DNA of 64,000 bases, taken from the NCBI RefSeq assembly GCF_017921975.2, contig NZ_JAGEMO020000003.1, forward strand, positions 346,308 to 410,307. The letters run 5' to 3'. Source of the stretch: Hymenobacter terricola (GTDB taxonomy: Bacteria; Bacteroidota; Bacteroidia; Cytophagales; Hymenobacteraceae). Shown one piece after another: positions 1-9,149 of the stretch; within the stretch, counting starts at the first letter, position 1; each line of letters opens with the position of its first letter. The notes beneath the pieces were generated by a model. The model saw only the letters and a list, made by a program, of their open reading frames with translations. It had not been told where the DNA came from and did not search any database. The position numbers and the translations under genes were made by a program.

Positions 1-345
1 GGCGTTCCAACTCAAACTAGTGAGTCAAAATCTTCATGATTTCACTTTCTACCAAACTACTGGCGAGCCTTGGTTGGGCGCTTTTTTTTAGTTCATGTGT
101 CACTCGGATGCCGCCAAGCAGCGTCAGGCCCGGTATGTACAGCGCCACCACCAGTTTGCTCGCCACAGGGTCAAACGCCTGGACTACTGCATCGGGGCTC
201 GATGATTACGACGTTTTGTTTTTTCATCCATCTACTAAATTGTGTCGGGATACCACCTCGATTCCAAAACTGGCTCATTGACCTGCCCAGAAGCTCGGGC
301 CAGGCATTGTCCCACTTAGGGCCTAACCGAATAGGCTTTGAGCTT

Positions 346-414
346 CACCCAAAAAGACAATTGTACCACGTAATCCGAGCGCAGGCAAAATGAAGCATCG
401 CCAAGTAATTTTCG
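346..414 (-). pseudogene. C-terminal remnant of a transposase-like ORF, cut by IS1
   Basis: Read on the minus strand, the bases between the IS1 inverted repeat and position 346 encode about 22 residues ending in LAMLHFACARITWYN..LFG and a stop. This resembles the hydrophobic last helix of IS5/IS4-type transposases, which often end in a similar 'LA-LHLACA-I-W' pattern. The upstream part is replaced by the IS1-family element, so IS1 may have jumped into an older insertion sequence. The remaining 345 bases to the window start hold no ORF that I can assign. The call rests on a very short match and is tentative. Confidence 0.3.
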
Positions 415-426
415 GGCAGTGGTCTA

Positions 427-813
427 TTAGAGGGTGAGGTTGTAATGCTCAATCACGATTTTAATTCGGGCGATGTGCATGCTCAAGGACTTGCTAAAGG
501 AACAGGACTTGCGCACCAGCACGCCGCACCGCTGACGCAAGGAACAATTGATGGCCTCGACGATGCTGGTCTGCCCCTCGCCTGTGGGGCAGGGCCGGTG
601 CTGCCAGCGGGGCACCACCTTGGCATAGGCTTTCCGCTGGTCCGTAAAGAACCAACAATGGCGGCGGTAATGCGCGGGCAAGGATTGCCACAGGCGGCGC
701 AAAGGCGCTTCGCCCCGGCTGCCCAGCGTCCAGCCCACGATGCGCCGCCGGGCCCGTTCGACCACGAGCCACAGCCACCCTTTGCGCTTGCGGCGGCCGA
801 CGAAGCGCCACAA
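427..813 (-). CDS. insB: IS1 InsB-like DDE transposase domain
   Basis: This frame carries the catalytic half of an IS1 transposase: WRFVGRRKRKGWLW, then GWTLG and FTDQRKAYAKV, and near the C-terminus a conserved INCSLRQRCG...RKSCSFSK segment. The first listed codon is TTG, but the same frame reads upstream through residues WEARALAEL, so it is made as a fusion with InsA. It lies in the +1 frame relative to insA (equivalently -2), whereas IS1 of Escherichia coli uses -1. The copy may need an unusual shift or may carry a one-base indel. Confidence 0.8.
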   Translation of the reverse strand: MWRFVGRRKRKGWLWLVVERARRRIVGWTLGSRGEAPLRRLWQSLPAHYRRHCWFFTDQRKAYAKVVPRWQHRPCPTGEGQTSIVEAINCSLRQRCGVLVRKSCSFSKSLSMHIARIKIVIEHYNLTL

Positions 814-814
814 C

Positions 815-1147
815 TCAGCGAGTGCGCGCGCTTCCCAGCGTTTGCGCTGGGCCTTCGCCGAGCGCCTCGGGGGCAGGGGCGGCGAGGGAGGCGCCGCTTT
901 TTTTTATCCGCTGGGCAATCGTCAGCCGCGCCACACCCGTCAGGCGGGCAATGCTGCGGTGGGAAGTGCGTTCGCTCAGCAGGGCGTCCACCTGCGCGTA
1001 TTGCGCCGCCGTGCGCGCCGCCGCCGGCTCGCACAGGCCCTGGTAGCGGCACGCCGTACACTGATACTTGGGCGGGCCGTTTTTACTGCCATTGCGCCGA
1101 ACCTGGCCGCTGCCGCATTTGGCACAGAAGTGCTGCGTATAAATCAT
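815..1147 (-). CDS. insA: IS1 InsA-like zinc-finger/HTH protein
   Basis: This 110-residue protein matches the InsA half of IS1 transposases. It has an N-terminal zinc ribbon (CAKCGS... and QCTACRYQ) and then a helix-turn-helix stretch (HRSIARLTGV...TIAQRIKK). InsA binds the terminal inverted repeats and, as part of the InsAB fusion, forms the DNA-binding end of the transposase. The frame ends within the start of insB. The coding strand has a run of eight A at 898-905 (eight T on the plus strand), a plausible slippage site. Confidence 0.85.
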   Translation of the reverse strand: MIYTQHFCAKCGSGQVRRNGSKNGPPKYQCTACRYQGLCEPAAARTAAQYAQVDALLSERTSHRSIARLTGVARLTIAQRIKKSGASLAAPAPEALGEGPAQTLGSARTR

Positions 1148-1307
1148 AAACCGCTATCCGCCGTTCACCCCATTATAGACCACCGCCACTTTTTTTAAGC
1201 TTTTTGCTCATCCCCAATTTTTAAATACGTCACTACTCAACACTATGAAATCAGGGGCATTCGGGAGCTTCTGCCGGGTAGTTGAGCGCCAGACTAATTA
1301 CTTTTTA

Positions 1308-2174
1308 TCAGTTTGGCTCAACGTGAATTAAGATATTCCCTAATTGTGGTAATTCACGATGCAGCGCATCCTTTAAGTGGTGCGCAATTTCGTGCCCTTG
1401 CCGCACGCTGATATCGCCTCCCACTTTGGCGTGCAGGTCGACGTGGTATTGCATACCGGCTTTGCGGATAAAGCATTTTTCGGTGTCCAGCACGCCGTCC
1501 ACCCGCAGGGCGACTTGCCGGATTTCACCCACCAAATCGTCGTAAACGTGCTCGTCCATTATTTCGCCCAGGGCGGGCCGGAAAATCAAATAGCTGTTGT
1601 AAAGAATAAAGCCGGAGGCAAACAGCGCGGCCCAGTCGTCGGCGGTTTCGTAGCCTTTGCCAAAAACGAGGGCAATAGAAATGCCAATGAACGCGGCCAC
1701 CGACGTAATGGCATCGCTGCGGTGGTGCCAGGCATCGGCTTTGAGCGAGGAGCTGTTCGTTTCCACGCTTTTCTTCATGACGATTCGGAAGGAAATTTCT
1801 TTCCAGATGATGATACCGCCCAGCACAATCAAGGTCCAGGCTTTGGGCAGCGCGTGCGGCGTGCCGATATTCTGGATGCTTTCGTAGGCAATAATCGTGG
1901 CCGAGGTTATGAGGAAGCCCACCACCAGGAACGTTATCAGCGGCTCGATGCGGCCGTGGCCGTAGGGGTGGTTTTTGTCGGCCGGTCGGCTGGCGTACCT
2001 GATGCCAAATAGAACCAGGAACGAGGCAAAAATATCGGTCGTTGACTCGATGGCATCGGCCACCAGGGCATACGAATTTCCGAAATAGCCGGCAACGCCC
2101 TTAATCAGGGCCAGGCTGGTATTGCCGATGATGCTGAAATAGGTGGCTTTTACTGCGGTTTCCTCGGTTGTCAT
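1308..2174 (-). CDS. Cation diffusion facilitator (CDF) family metal transporter
   Basis: A 288-residue CDF transporter predicted to export a divalent cation such as zinc, iron or cobalt by proton antiport across the inner membrane. It shows the expected transmembrane helices, a TM2 motif with ADAIESTTD (Glu where HxxxD members have His), a TM5 motif with HHRSDAITS (HxxxD), and a C-terminal cytoplasmic alpha/beta domain ending in ILIHVEPN. I chose the ATG at 2174 (MTTEETAVK), which gives the usual family length; a longer frame back to 2222 adds an unlikely proline-rich leader. The metal cannot be told from sequence. Confidence 0.9.
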   Translation of the reverse strand: MTTEETAVKATYFSIIGNTSLALIKGVAGYFGNSYALVADAIESTTDIFASFLVLFGIRYASRPADKNHPYGHGRIEPLITFLVVGFLITSATIIAYESIQNIGTPHALPKAWTLIVLGGIIIWKEISFRIVMKKSVETNSSSLKADAWHHRSDAITSVAAFIGISIALVFGKGYETADDWAALFASGFILYNSYLIFRPALGEIMDEHVYDDLVGEIRQVALRVDGVLDTEKCFIRKAGMQYHVDLHAKVGGDISVRQGHEIAHHLKDALHRELPQLGNILIHVEPN

Positions 2175-2347
2175 GGATGTGGGGAGAAAAATCAAGCGCG
2201 CCGGGCCTGGTGGTGGTAGCATTACGGGAACCAGCCCGGCACTAGCTATACGGCCGGCCTCGCCACCACCCGCTTTATCTTCCGTTCACATCCTAAACGT
2301 TGCGGCGCGTCGTGCGTTGGAGCTTCAGGAACGGCTCGCCTGTTTTT

Positions 2348-3130
2348 TCACTTTACATGCACTCGAATGAGCGACTGGCCGGCCACGGCGGACCCGTCGG
2401 TGGCCGAGTAAAAGCTCGCGAATTGAATGCTGGCTGTGTTCGTCAGCTCGGTTTCCGTCCAGGTGGCGCCAGCCGTGGTGGTTTGCTTAAAGGAACCGTC
2501 GTAGGTGCCATAATCGCCGCCACTGTGCCGACCCGCCCCGAATACGACGGCGCTGGTGGCCGTGAGCGGCTGCACGCTCAGGGAAGTAAAATCAGATTGG
2601 CGGACGAACCTCCAGGTCACGCCGTTGTCCGTGGTTTGGTAGATGGTGAGGTAGTTGGCCACGCAATAGCCGGTGCCGCCCCAAAAGGCCAGCTCGTTCA
2701 GGTAATACGCATTCAGGGTGGCCGCATCGGCCCAGGTGCTGCCGTTGTCGGTGCTGCGGAAGGTTTTGCCATTGTGCCCGATGCAATAGCCGGCCGCGTG
2801 GTCAAACGCGATTTTGTTCAGGGTGTAAGCCGCGCGGCCGGCTAGCGTCCGGTTGCTGCCGGCATCGGAGCTTTTCAGGACCTGCGCATCGGTCCCTTTG
2901 ACGAGGATGAACACGTCGCCCTGGCCATTAGCGGCCACCGAGGACACTACACTACTACGGCCCCAGTTGCAGCACGCTCGTCCAGGTGGTGCCGCCGTCC
3001 GTTGTTTTGAGAACCAGCCCGCCGACGGGGGCACAGCCGGCGCCGCCGCACGAAGTCGCCCCTCCTACGGCGTAGCCCACGGTGGCGCTGGTAAAGAGCA
3101 GTTGCAGCAGGAGCTGGTCGGGGGTTGGGT
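2348..3130 (-). pseudogene. YCF48/BNR-repeat secreted protein, 5'-truncated and frameshifted
   Basis: Two frames encode pieces of one beta-propeller-like protein. The first (about 2965-3130) reads LFTSATVGYAVGG...LVLKTTDGGTTWTSV and hits a stop after QLGP. The second (to 2348) continues with repeated units such as KTFRSTDNGSTW and IYQTTDNGVTW. These Asp-x-Gly-x-Thr-Trp repeats are typical of YCF48/photosystem-stability-like and sialidase-type propellers, common in exported Bacteroidota proteins. There is no start codon or signal peptide, because the 5' end abuts a histidine kinase fragment. It looks like a relic of a deletion or recombination event. Confidence 0.75.
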
Positions 3131-3735
3131 TGAGGGGGCTGCCGTTCGCCGCTGCTGGCGCGCGAGTGCGGCAGTATGCTTTTCACGATGCTGCCGGCGC
3201 GGTCGGCGTGCTCGTTCACCTTTTGTTGGGTCTGGGCCAGGTCATCGAGCAAATGCGTCAGGGTTTGCTTGCCGTGCTCTGACAGCGCCTCGTGGGCGAG
3301 GCCTTCGCGCAGCTCCTGCACCAGTTCCAGGCCTACCTTGGCAAAGTTGTCGACAAAGTCCAGGGGGTTCTGGATTTCGTGGGCAATGCCGGCCGTCACG
3401 GCACCCAGCGAGGCCAGCTTCTCCTGCTGCACCAGCTGGGTTTGGGTGTTTTGCAGGTGCTCCAGCGAATCAGCCAGCGACTCGTTTTGCCGGGTCAACA
3501 GCCGTTCCTGACGGAAATTCTCCGAGCGGAAATAATACACGACCACAAACAGCGTCATGAAAAACAGCAGCACGTTGGCGTTGTAGAAATACTGGCTGTT
3601 GGGCATGTAGAGAAACGGCTTGAAAACCGTCATGACGTAGCGCACGGCAAAGTAGGCGGCCACATTCAACCCAAACAGCACCACAGTTTTCCAGAGATTG
3701 CGAAAGAACAGCATGGGCACGATGCGGGCTGGCAA
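3131..3735 (-). pseudogene. Sensor histidine kinase fragment (TM + HisKA, no ATPase domain)
   Basis: About 200 residues from an ATG at 3735 match the front half of a histidine kinase: two membrane helices (around 15-37 and 52-68), a coiled-coil linker, and an H-box GIAHEIQNPLDFVDNF. The match runs to HSRASSGERQP and then changes to an unrelated frame at about 3131. The intact kinase at 3968-6199 has the same HSRTNSGERRP segment and goes on into the HATPase domain, so this copy lost its catalytic half. It could not autophosphorylate alone but might still dimerise if expressed. Confidence 0.8.
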
Positions 3736-3967
3736 GGCGAGTACCGGTAATTATATTAAAATTATTCCGCTTATGTTAACATTGCATTCAATATATACTT
3801 AATTTCTGTTTTTTGGCCCCGGAAATGCGCGGGCAAGCCCTGATGGCAACCACGCTCCCGCCCTTTCACTACACCAGCCCAGCACTTGAACACCCTGACC
3901 GTCACCCATTCCCGACTCGACCTAGCCACTGGTACCGGGTGCTGCCCGTTACCGCGATAGAAATGCG

Positions 3968-6199
3968 ATGCCGTACCCACCGCCGATAAAACCGCTGTTC
4001 TACCTCCTGCTGCTGGTTGGCGCCGTGCGGATGGCGGCGGCGCGGCCCGCCCCCCAGGCGGCGCTCACGCTGCGCAACATGCCCGCCACCGGCCTCGTGC
4101 TGGACAGCGGCTGGACCTTTCACGCGGGCGATAACGCCGCCTGGGCCCGCCCCGAAACCGACGACCGGCAGTGGCAGCCCATCAACCCGGTGCTGAACCC
4201 GCAACAGCTGCCTCAGGTGCAGCGGGCCGGCATTGGCTGGCTGCGGCTGCGCTTCCGGGTGGGGCCGGAGCTGCGGCACCAAGCCCTGGCGCTCGGGATT
4301 TTCCAATACGCGGCCTCGGAGGTGTATTTCAACGGGCGGCTGCTGCGGCGCTACGGCACCGTGAGCGCGGCCCCCGCGCAAGTGCGGCCGTACTGGCCCG
4401 ACGGCGAGCCCATTGAACTGCCCATTACCGATGCGGCGGGCGAGCAGGTGCTGGCGGTGCGCGTGGCCAGCTGGCCGCCCTTCCTGGCCTTCAACGAGTT
4501 CTTTGTGCCGTTTTTTTTCGAGGCCCACCTGGACGGGCTGCCCCAGCTGGCCCTCCGCTTCGAGCACGAGGCCACCTACAAAACGTCGGATATGCTGCTG
4601 TTTGGCGCATTTCTGCTGATTAGCCTGCTGCACCTGGCGTTTTATTTCTACAACTCGGCCCAGCGGGCCAACAGCTATTTTGCCCTGTATACGCTGCTGG
4701 AAGCCTGCAGCTTTTGCTGCACGGGATTCCTGGACGAAGTTCATCGGCTCGACCTGCGGCTGGGCGTCGACATCCTTTCGTATGTCTGCCTGCACACCGG
4801 CAGCGTGCTGGCCGTGCGCGCCCTCTACAGCTTGTTTCATGTGCGGGTGGGCGCGGTGTACTACGGGCTCTGGGCGGCCAATATCGTCAGCCTGGTGCAG
4901 CTCACCTTTGTTCACCAGCTGAGCTGGTACCCCACGGTGATATTCATGGTGCTGGTGACGGCCGAGCAGCTGCGCCTGACCCTGGCCGCGCTCCGCCAAA
5001 CCAAGCGGGCAGCAGGCATCATTGCCACCGGGTTCGGCATTGCGCTGGCCCTGCTGCTGGTGTTTGGGTTCATCATCAAGTTTCATCCCAAGCTGCTGCA
5101 GCTGGAAGTTCTCTCCATTCCGGTGCATACGCTGCTCACCTTTCCGGCCTTTCTGAGTCCGGTACTGGCCATTTCACTGTTTCTGACCCGTCGCTTCGCG
5201 CTCGATAGCCGGCTGCTGGCCATCAAGCTGGCCCAGGTGCGCCGGCTCTCGACCCAGACCCTGGCCCAGCAGCAGGAAAAGCAACAGCTCCTGGCCCAGC
5301 AAAACGAAACCCTCGAACAGTTGGTGCAGCAGCGCACGGCCGCGCTGCAACGCACCCTCACCAACTTGCAGGCCACGCAGGAACAGCTCATCCAGAAGGA
5401 AAAAATGGCGTCGCTGGGCGAGCTGATGGCGGGCATCGCCCACGAGATTCAGAACCCGCTCAACTTCGTCAACAATTTTGCCGACGTGGCCGTGGAGCTG
5501 CTCACCGAGCTAAAAGAAGGCCCCCTGCGCGCCCTGAGCGGGCCGCCGAAACACGGCGCCGAGGACCTGGTGAACGAGCTGGCGCAGGACCTGGGCAGGA
5601 TTAGCTTCCACGGCCAGCGCGCCGACAGCATCGTGAAAGGCATGCTGGAGCACTCCCGCACCAACTCCGGCGAGCGCCGCCCCACCGACCTCAACGCCCT
5701 GGCCGACGAGTACCTGCGCCTGGCCTACCACGGCCTGCGCGCCAAAGACAAAAGCTTCAACGCCACCCTCACCACCAACCTCGACCCGCGCCTGGGGTCG
5801 GTAGAAATAGTGCCCCAGGAAATTGGGCGGGTGCTGCTCAACCTGTTCAACAACGCCCTGTATGCCGTGCAGCAGCGGCAGCAGCTCGGGCAGGCTGGCT
5901 ACCGCCCCGAAGTCTGCGTCAGCACCCAGCACGCCATCTATGGGCAGGTAGCCATTCGGGTGAAAGACAACGGCATGGGCATGCCCGATTCGGTGCGCCA
6001 AAAGATATTTCAACCGTTCTTCACCACCAAGCCGGCGGGCGAAGGCACCGGCCTGGGCCTCTCGCTGAGCTACGACATCGTGACCAAAGGCCACAACGGC
6101 ACCATCACGGTGAACACCCAGGAAGGCGCGTACACGGAATTCACGGTGAGCCTGCCCGTGAACGACGAAAAATATCAGGCCCTAACCTACTCTGTCTAA
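3968..6199 (+). CDS. 7TMR-DISM sensor histidine kinase
   Basis: A 743-residue sensor kinase with a signal-peptide-like N-terminus, an extracytoplasmic jelly-roll region (about 30-200, DISM-type), seven predicted helices (about 210-410), a coiled coil rich in Gln and Glu, then HisKA with H-box AGIAHEIQNPLNFVNNF (about 490) and an HATPase_c domain. The latter has an N-box (LLNLFNNALYAV), a G1 box (VKDNGMGMP) and a G2 box (GEGTGLGLSLSYDI). It lies 5 bases upstream of a stand-alone receiver, the likely phosphotransfer partner. The signal is unknown; related DISM sensors often perceive extracellular sugars or small molecules. Confidence 0.92.
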   Translation: MPYPPPIKPLFYLLLLVGAVRMAAARPAPQAALTLRNMPATGLVLDSGWTFHAGDNAAWARPETDDRQWQPINPVLNPQQLPQVQRAGIGWLRLRFRVGPELRHQALALGIFQYAASEVYFNGRLLRRYGTVSAAPAQVRPYWPDGEPIELPITDAAGEQVLAVRVASWPPFLAFNEFFVPFFFEAHLDGLPQLALRFEHEATYKTSDMLLFGAFLLISLLHLAFYFYNSAQRANSYFALYTLLEACSFCCTGFLDEVHRLDLRLGVDILSYVCLHTGSVLAVRALYSLFHVRVGAVYYGLWAANIVSLVQLTFVHQLSWYPTVIFMVLVTAEQLRLTLAALRQTKRAAGIIATGFGIALALLLVFGFIIKFHPKLLQLEVLSIPVHTLLTFPAFLSPVLAISLFLTRRFALDSRLLAIKLAQVRRLSTQTLAQQQEKQQLLAQQNETLEQLVQQRTAALQRTLTNLQATQEQLIQKEKMASLGELMAGIAHEIQNPLNFVNNFADVAVELLTELKEGPLRALSGPPKHGAEDLVNELAQDLGRISFHGQRADSIVKGMLEHSRTNSGERRPTDLNALADEYLRLAYHGLRAKDKSFNATLTTNLDPRLGSVEIVPQEIGRVLLNLFNNALYAVQQRQQLGQAGYRPEVCVSTQHAIYGQVAIRVKDNGMGMPDSVRQKIFQPFFTTKPAGEGTGLGLSLSYDIVTKGHNGTITVNTQEGAYTEFTVSLPVNDEKYQALTYSV

Positions 6200-6204
6200 G
6201 TCTA

Positions 6205-6591
6205 ATGAAAATTCTGGTGGTCGACGACGAGGCCGACGTGCGCTTCCTGTTTGAGCAGCGCTTCCGGCGCGAAATCCGCGAGGGCCTGTTCTCGTTCACC
6301 TTTGCCTTTTCGGGCGAGGAAGCCCTCTCCTATCTGACGCAGGAAAAGCATTATTCCGAAGTTGTGCTGATTCTCTCCGACATCAACATGCCGGGCATGA
6401 GCGGCCTGGAATTACTCCGCAACATCAAGGTGGACCACCCCAATCCGCCGCCCGCCGTGATGATGATTACGGCCTACGGCGACGAAAACAGCTACGCCAA
6501 GGCCATGCAGCTCGGCGCCGCCGACTTCCTGGTGAAACCCATCGATTTTGCGCTGCTAAAGCAAAAGCTACTCCCCCTGAGCAATGGCTAA
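6205..6591 (+). CDS. Single-domain response regulator (CheY-like receiver)
   Basis: A 128-residue receiver domain without an output domain. It has the acidic pair in VVDDEAD, the phospho-acceptor aspartate in LSDINMPGMSG, the switch Thr/Ser region MMITAYGDE and the conserved lysine in FLVKPIDF. It starts 5 bases after the histidine kinase stop, so the two are translationally linked and form a two-component pair. With no DNA-binding output, it may act through protein contacts or pass phosphate onward. Confidence 0.93.
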   Translation: MKILVVDDEADVRFLFEQRFRREIREGLFSFTFAFSGEEALSYLTQEKHYSEVVLILSDINMPGMSGLELLRNIKVDHPNPPPAVMMITAYGDENSYAKAMQLGAADFLVKPIDFALLKQKLLPLSNG

Positions 6592-6626
6592 GCAAGCACC
6601 GGGCAGGCTTTATAAACCGGCCTCAT

Positions 6627-7412
6627 TCACAGCTTTTCCAGCCAATTAATGATATAATCCGCGTCTTCCTGCCAGGTGGGCTGGCCCAACACAAAGTGGT
6701 TGCGGCCTTCGAATTCCTTGTAGTCCAAGACCGAGTCCGTTTTTTCGTATTTCTCAAAATTCCGATGATTGAGGTGCGCCGGAATGATGTTATCGATGCT
6801 GCCGGAAGTGAGCAAAAGCGGGGCGTGCGGCTTCTCGTAATCCACTTCCGCCGCGCTGCTCAGGCCGCCCCGGGCCACGGTTTTCGACTCCGGAATGGTG
6901 TATTTGTCGTACGCCGCCTGCTGCACTTCCAGCGGCATGTCATTCACGAAAGCATACTGCCAGTCTTCAAAGGACATCAGGTACGTTTCATCCTGTGATG
7001 TAAAGAGCCCCAGGGATTTCCAGCCCGCTTTCAGGAACGAAAACTCGTACGGAAACACCCCCAGCGTGGGCACCGAGTGAATGGCCACCCCGGCAGCGGC
7101 CAGGTCGCGGTTGACAATAAGTTGCGTCATGAGCCCGCCCAGCGAATGCCCGATGACGATGGGCTTTTCCGGAAATCCCTGCACAATCCCGGCGTAGTGG
7201 TCCACCACCTCGCTCAGGGTAAGCTCGGCGAGGTCGGTGTCGTGGGGCTGCCGGGCCCGCAGCTCCGCCGCAGTGCCGTCCTTGAACGGCCAGGCCGGGG
7301 CGATGGTCGTGTAGCCCCGGCTCTCGAAATACGTTTTCCAGGCATCCCAGCAGTTGTTGCTCACAAAAGCGCCGGTCACAAAAACTACATTTTTGGTCGT
7401 GATTGTTTTCAT
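6627..7412 (-). CDS. Alpha/beta hydrolase
   Basis: A 261-residue alpha/beta-hydrolase fold protein. It has the nucleophile elbow GHSLGG (about residue 90), an acid candidate in SGSIDNIIP, and a catalytic histidine candidate in EGRNHFVLGQ. The N-terminus (NVVFVTGAFVSNNCWDAW) matches the family's first strand and oxyanion loop, and there is no signal peptide, so it is probably cytoplasmic. The substrate cannot be named; it could be an esterase or lactonase. It faces a divergent, frameshifted Crp/Fnr-type regulator, but linked control cannot be shown. Confidence 0.88.
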   Translation of the reverse strand: MKTITTKNVVFVTGAFVSNNCWDAWKTYFESRGYTTIAPAWPFKDGTAAELRARQPHDTDLAELTLSEVVDHYAGIVQGFPEKPIVIGHSLGGLMTQLIVNRDLAAAGVAIHSVPTLGVFPYEFSFLKAGWKSLGLFTSQDETYLMSFEDWQYAFVNDMPLEVQQAAYDKYTIPESKTVARGGLSSAAEVDYEKPHAPLLLTSGSIDNIIPAHLNHRNFEKYEKTDSVLDYKEFEGRNHFVLGQPTWQEDADYIINWLEKL

Positions 7413-7606
7413 AGGGGTTTGCAGAAAGGTGGTTACATGTGTTTTAATGTCAGCGCACGCATTAATTTTCAGGCCGCTATTTTATAAAATAAACTATATA
7501 TAAGCTAATAAAATTTCTAGGGCCGGCCGTAGTCGCCGCGCTGTTGTTCGTTGCATAATGGCCACGCAAAGGCCCCAAGCGGCCAAGGTGGCTACCTGTC
7601 TAGAAA

Positions 7607-8198
7607 TCACCCGTGGGCCGCGCCTTTGGCCCCCGCTCGTATCCGGCTCAACGACGTATCTGTTACGCCCAGGTACGAGGCCACGTACTTCACCGGGGCG
7701 TGCAGCATGATTTCGGGCGTGGTTTTCAGAAGCTGTTCGTACCGCTCCGTGGCCGATGCCGTTATCATGCCCAGCATTCGCCCTTTGGGGGCGGCAAACC
7801 CCTGCCACCAGCACCAACCGCCCAAACTCCCCGAATTCGGTCCGGGCGTGGAACAAGGCATTGAGCTGCGCAAACGTAATGAACCAGCCGTCGCAGTTCG
7901 TCAGCGCCTGAATGTTTTCCTGCGAGGGGACGCGGGTAAAGAAGGACGATACTTCGAACACGATTTCCCCGGCTCTGTAAAACCCGGTGGTGACGTCGTT
8001 GCCGGCCGGGTTGCAGGCAAACGCCCGCAGCAACCCGTTATCCAAGAAGAAATACTCGTCGCACACCTTGCCTTCACGCAACAGAAAGTCGTGCCGGACA
8101 ACGCTTTTGCGGGTGAACTGGCTGGCAGTTTCCGCTGCTTGCTGCGAATTGATAATCCCCCTGCTTTGCAGGAAATGGGTTAGTTTATCTTGCGACAT
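7607..8198 (-). pseudogene. Crp/Fnr-family regulator broken by a frameshift
   Basis: The first frame encodes a cyclic-nucleotide-binding-type jelly roll (VVRHDFLLREGKVCDEYFFL...GNDVTTGFYRAGEIVFE) up to RLVLVAG at about 7803. The C-terminal helix-turn-helix continues in another frame as FAAPKGRMLGMITASA and VKYVASYLGVTDTSLSRI. Removing one G from the short G run near 7799-7803 would join the two. The usual final residues after SLSRIR are also altered. It is either a recent pseudogene or a one-base sequence error. I chose the ATG at 8198 (MSQDKL). Confidence 0.82.
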
Positions 8199-8376
8199 AT
8201 CCACGGGGGCCGGTTGCTACTGCTGGTAAAAATACCTGTGTGCGAAGCAACTGCCCGCGTGTTTCGCGGCCCATGTAGGCGGTGGTTTCGCCAGCCGCCC
8301 CCGTGGGCAGTTCGTGAACTTTCCCGTTCGGCCGTTACTTTACAAAACTGGCTGGCCCGGCCTGCCGTCGTTGTCT

Positions 8377-9042
8377 ATGTTCAAATACCTGCTGCTCACC
8401 GCCACCCTCCTGTTCTCGCTCGCCGCCGCCGGCCCGGCCGCGCCCAGCTTCCGCATTGCCAAGCTGCACTACGGCGGCGGCGGCGACTGGTATGCCAATA
8501 AAACCTCGCTCCCCAACCTCATCAGCTTCTGCAACCAGACGCTGAAAACCAACATCGCGCCCGACGAGGCCACCGTGGAGCTTGACGCGCCGGAACTCCT
8601 CACCTACCCGTTCGTGCACATGACCGGGCACGGCAACGTGAGCTTCACCGCCGCCGAAGCCAAAAACCTGCGCCAGTACCTCACCGGCGGCGGCTTCCTG
8701 CACATCGACGATAATTACGGGCTCGATAAATTTATTCGCCCCGAGATGAAGAAGGTATTTCCGGAGCTTGAGTTCGTGGAACTGCCCTACTCCCACCCGG
8801 TTTACCACCAGAAATACCAGTTTCCGCGGGGCCTGCCCAAAGTGCACGAGCACGACGGCAAGCGCGCCCAGGGCTTCGGCCTGGTATACAAAGGCCGGCT
8901 CGTGTGTTTCTACAGCTACGAATGCGACCTTGGCAACGGCTGGGAAGATGTGGGCACCTACCCCGAAGACTCGCCCGCCATTCACGACGCCGCCCTGCGC
9001 ATGGGCGCCAACCTGGTAAGCTACGCCCTGACCCAGGATTGA
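8377..9042 (+). CDS. DUF4159 exported protein
   Basis: A 221-residue protein with an N-terminal signal peptide (MFKYLLLTATLLFSLAAAG) followed by a DUF4159 domain: FRIAKLHYGGGGDWYANKT, PFVHMTGHGNVSFT, GGGFLHIDDNYGLDKFI and YSYECDLGNGWEDVGTYPED. The fold is glutamine-amidotransferase/flavodoxin-like in related proteins, and in Bacteroidota the family often sits near MoxR/aerotolerance genes, which are not seen here. Molecular function is unknown. The internal ATG at 8377 was chosen because it gives a proper signal peptide. Confidence 0.88.
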   Translation: MFKYLLLTATLLFSLAAAGPAAPSFRIAKLHYGGGGDWYANKTSLPNLISFCNQTLKTNIAPDEATVELDAPELLTYPFVHMTGHGNVSFTAAEAKNLRQYLTGGGFLHIDDNYGLDKFIRPEMKKVFPELEFVELPYSHPVYHQKYQFPRGLPKVHEHDGKRAQGFGLVYKGRLVCFYSYECDLGNGWEDVGTYPEDSPAIHDAALRMGANLVSYALTQD

Positions 9043-9043
9043 G

Positions 9044-9140
9044 CGCCTTCGGCTTAATGAAGAATGAGGAATGAGGAATGAGGAATGAGGAATGTTGAGC
9101 CCACTTGGCTAATTCTTCATTCTTCATCAAGCCGAAGGCG
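9044..9140. terminator. Long inverted repeat between convergent genes, with a GAATGAG tandem repeat in the loop
   Basis: CGCCTTCGGCTT (9044-9055) pairs with AAGCCGAAGGCG (9129-9140), and ATGAAGAATGA (9057-9067) pairs with TCATTCTTCAT (9117-9127). This gives a nearly continuous 24-bp stem between two convergent genes, so it probably works as a two-way terminator. Four tandem GAATGAG units (9062-9089) plus a partial fifth fill one side of the loop and may vary in number. Confidence 0.65.
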
Positions 9141-9149
9141 TCCACCGTC

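Larger units (their letters stand above)
415..1190 (-). mobile_element. IS1-family insertion sequence
   Basis: An InsA-like and an InsB-like reading frame sit between imperfect terminal inverted repeats. The left end reads GGCAGTGGTCTATTAGAGGG from 415. The right end, read inward on the minus strand from 1187, reads GGCGGTGGTCTATAATGGGG. They agree at most positions, including a shared GTGGTCTAT core. I could not identify a clear 8-9 bp target duplication. The element is about 0.77 kb, as usual for IS1. Confidence 0.85.

Noticed and set aside
36..393. Plus-strand reading frames at the left edge
   Set aside because: Low-complexity Ser/Pro/Arg composition, mutually overlapping, and no conserved motif; the minus-strand transposase tail is a better explanation for part of it.
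3902..5128. 408-residue minus-strand frame opposite the histidine kinase
   Set aside because: Gln/His/Gly-rich antisense shadow of a GC-rich gene that has clear kinase motifs on the plus strand.
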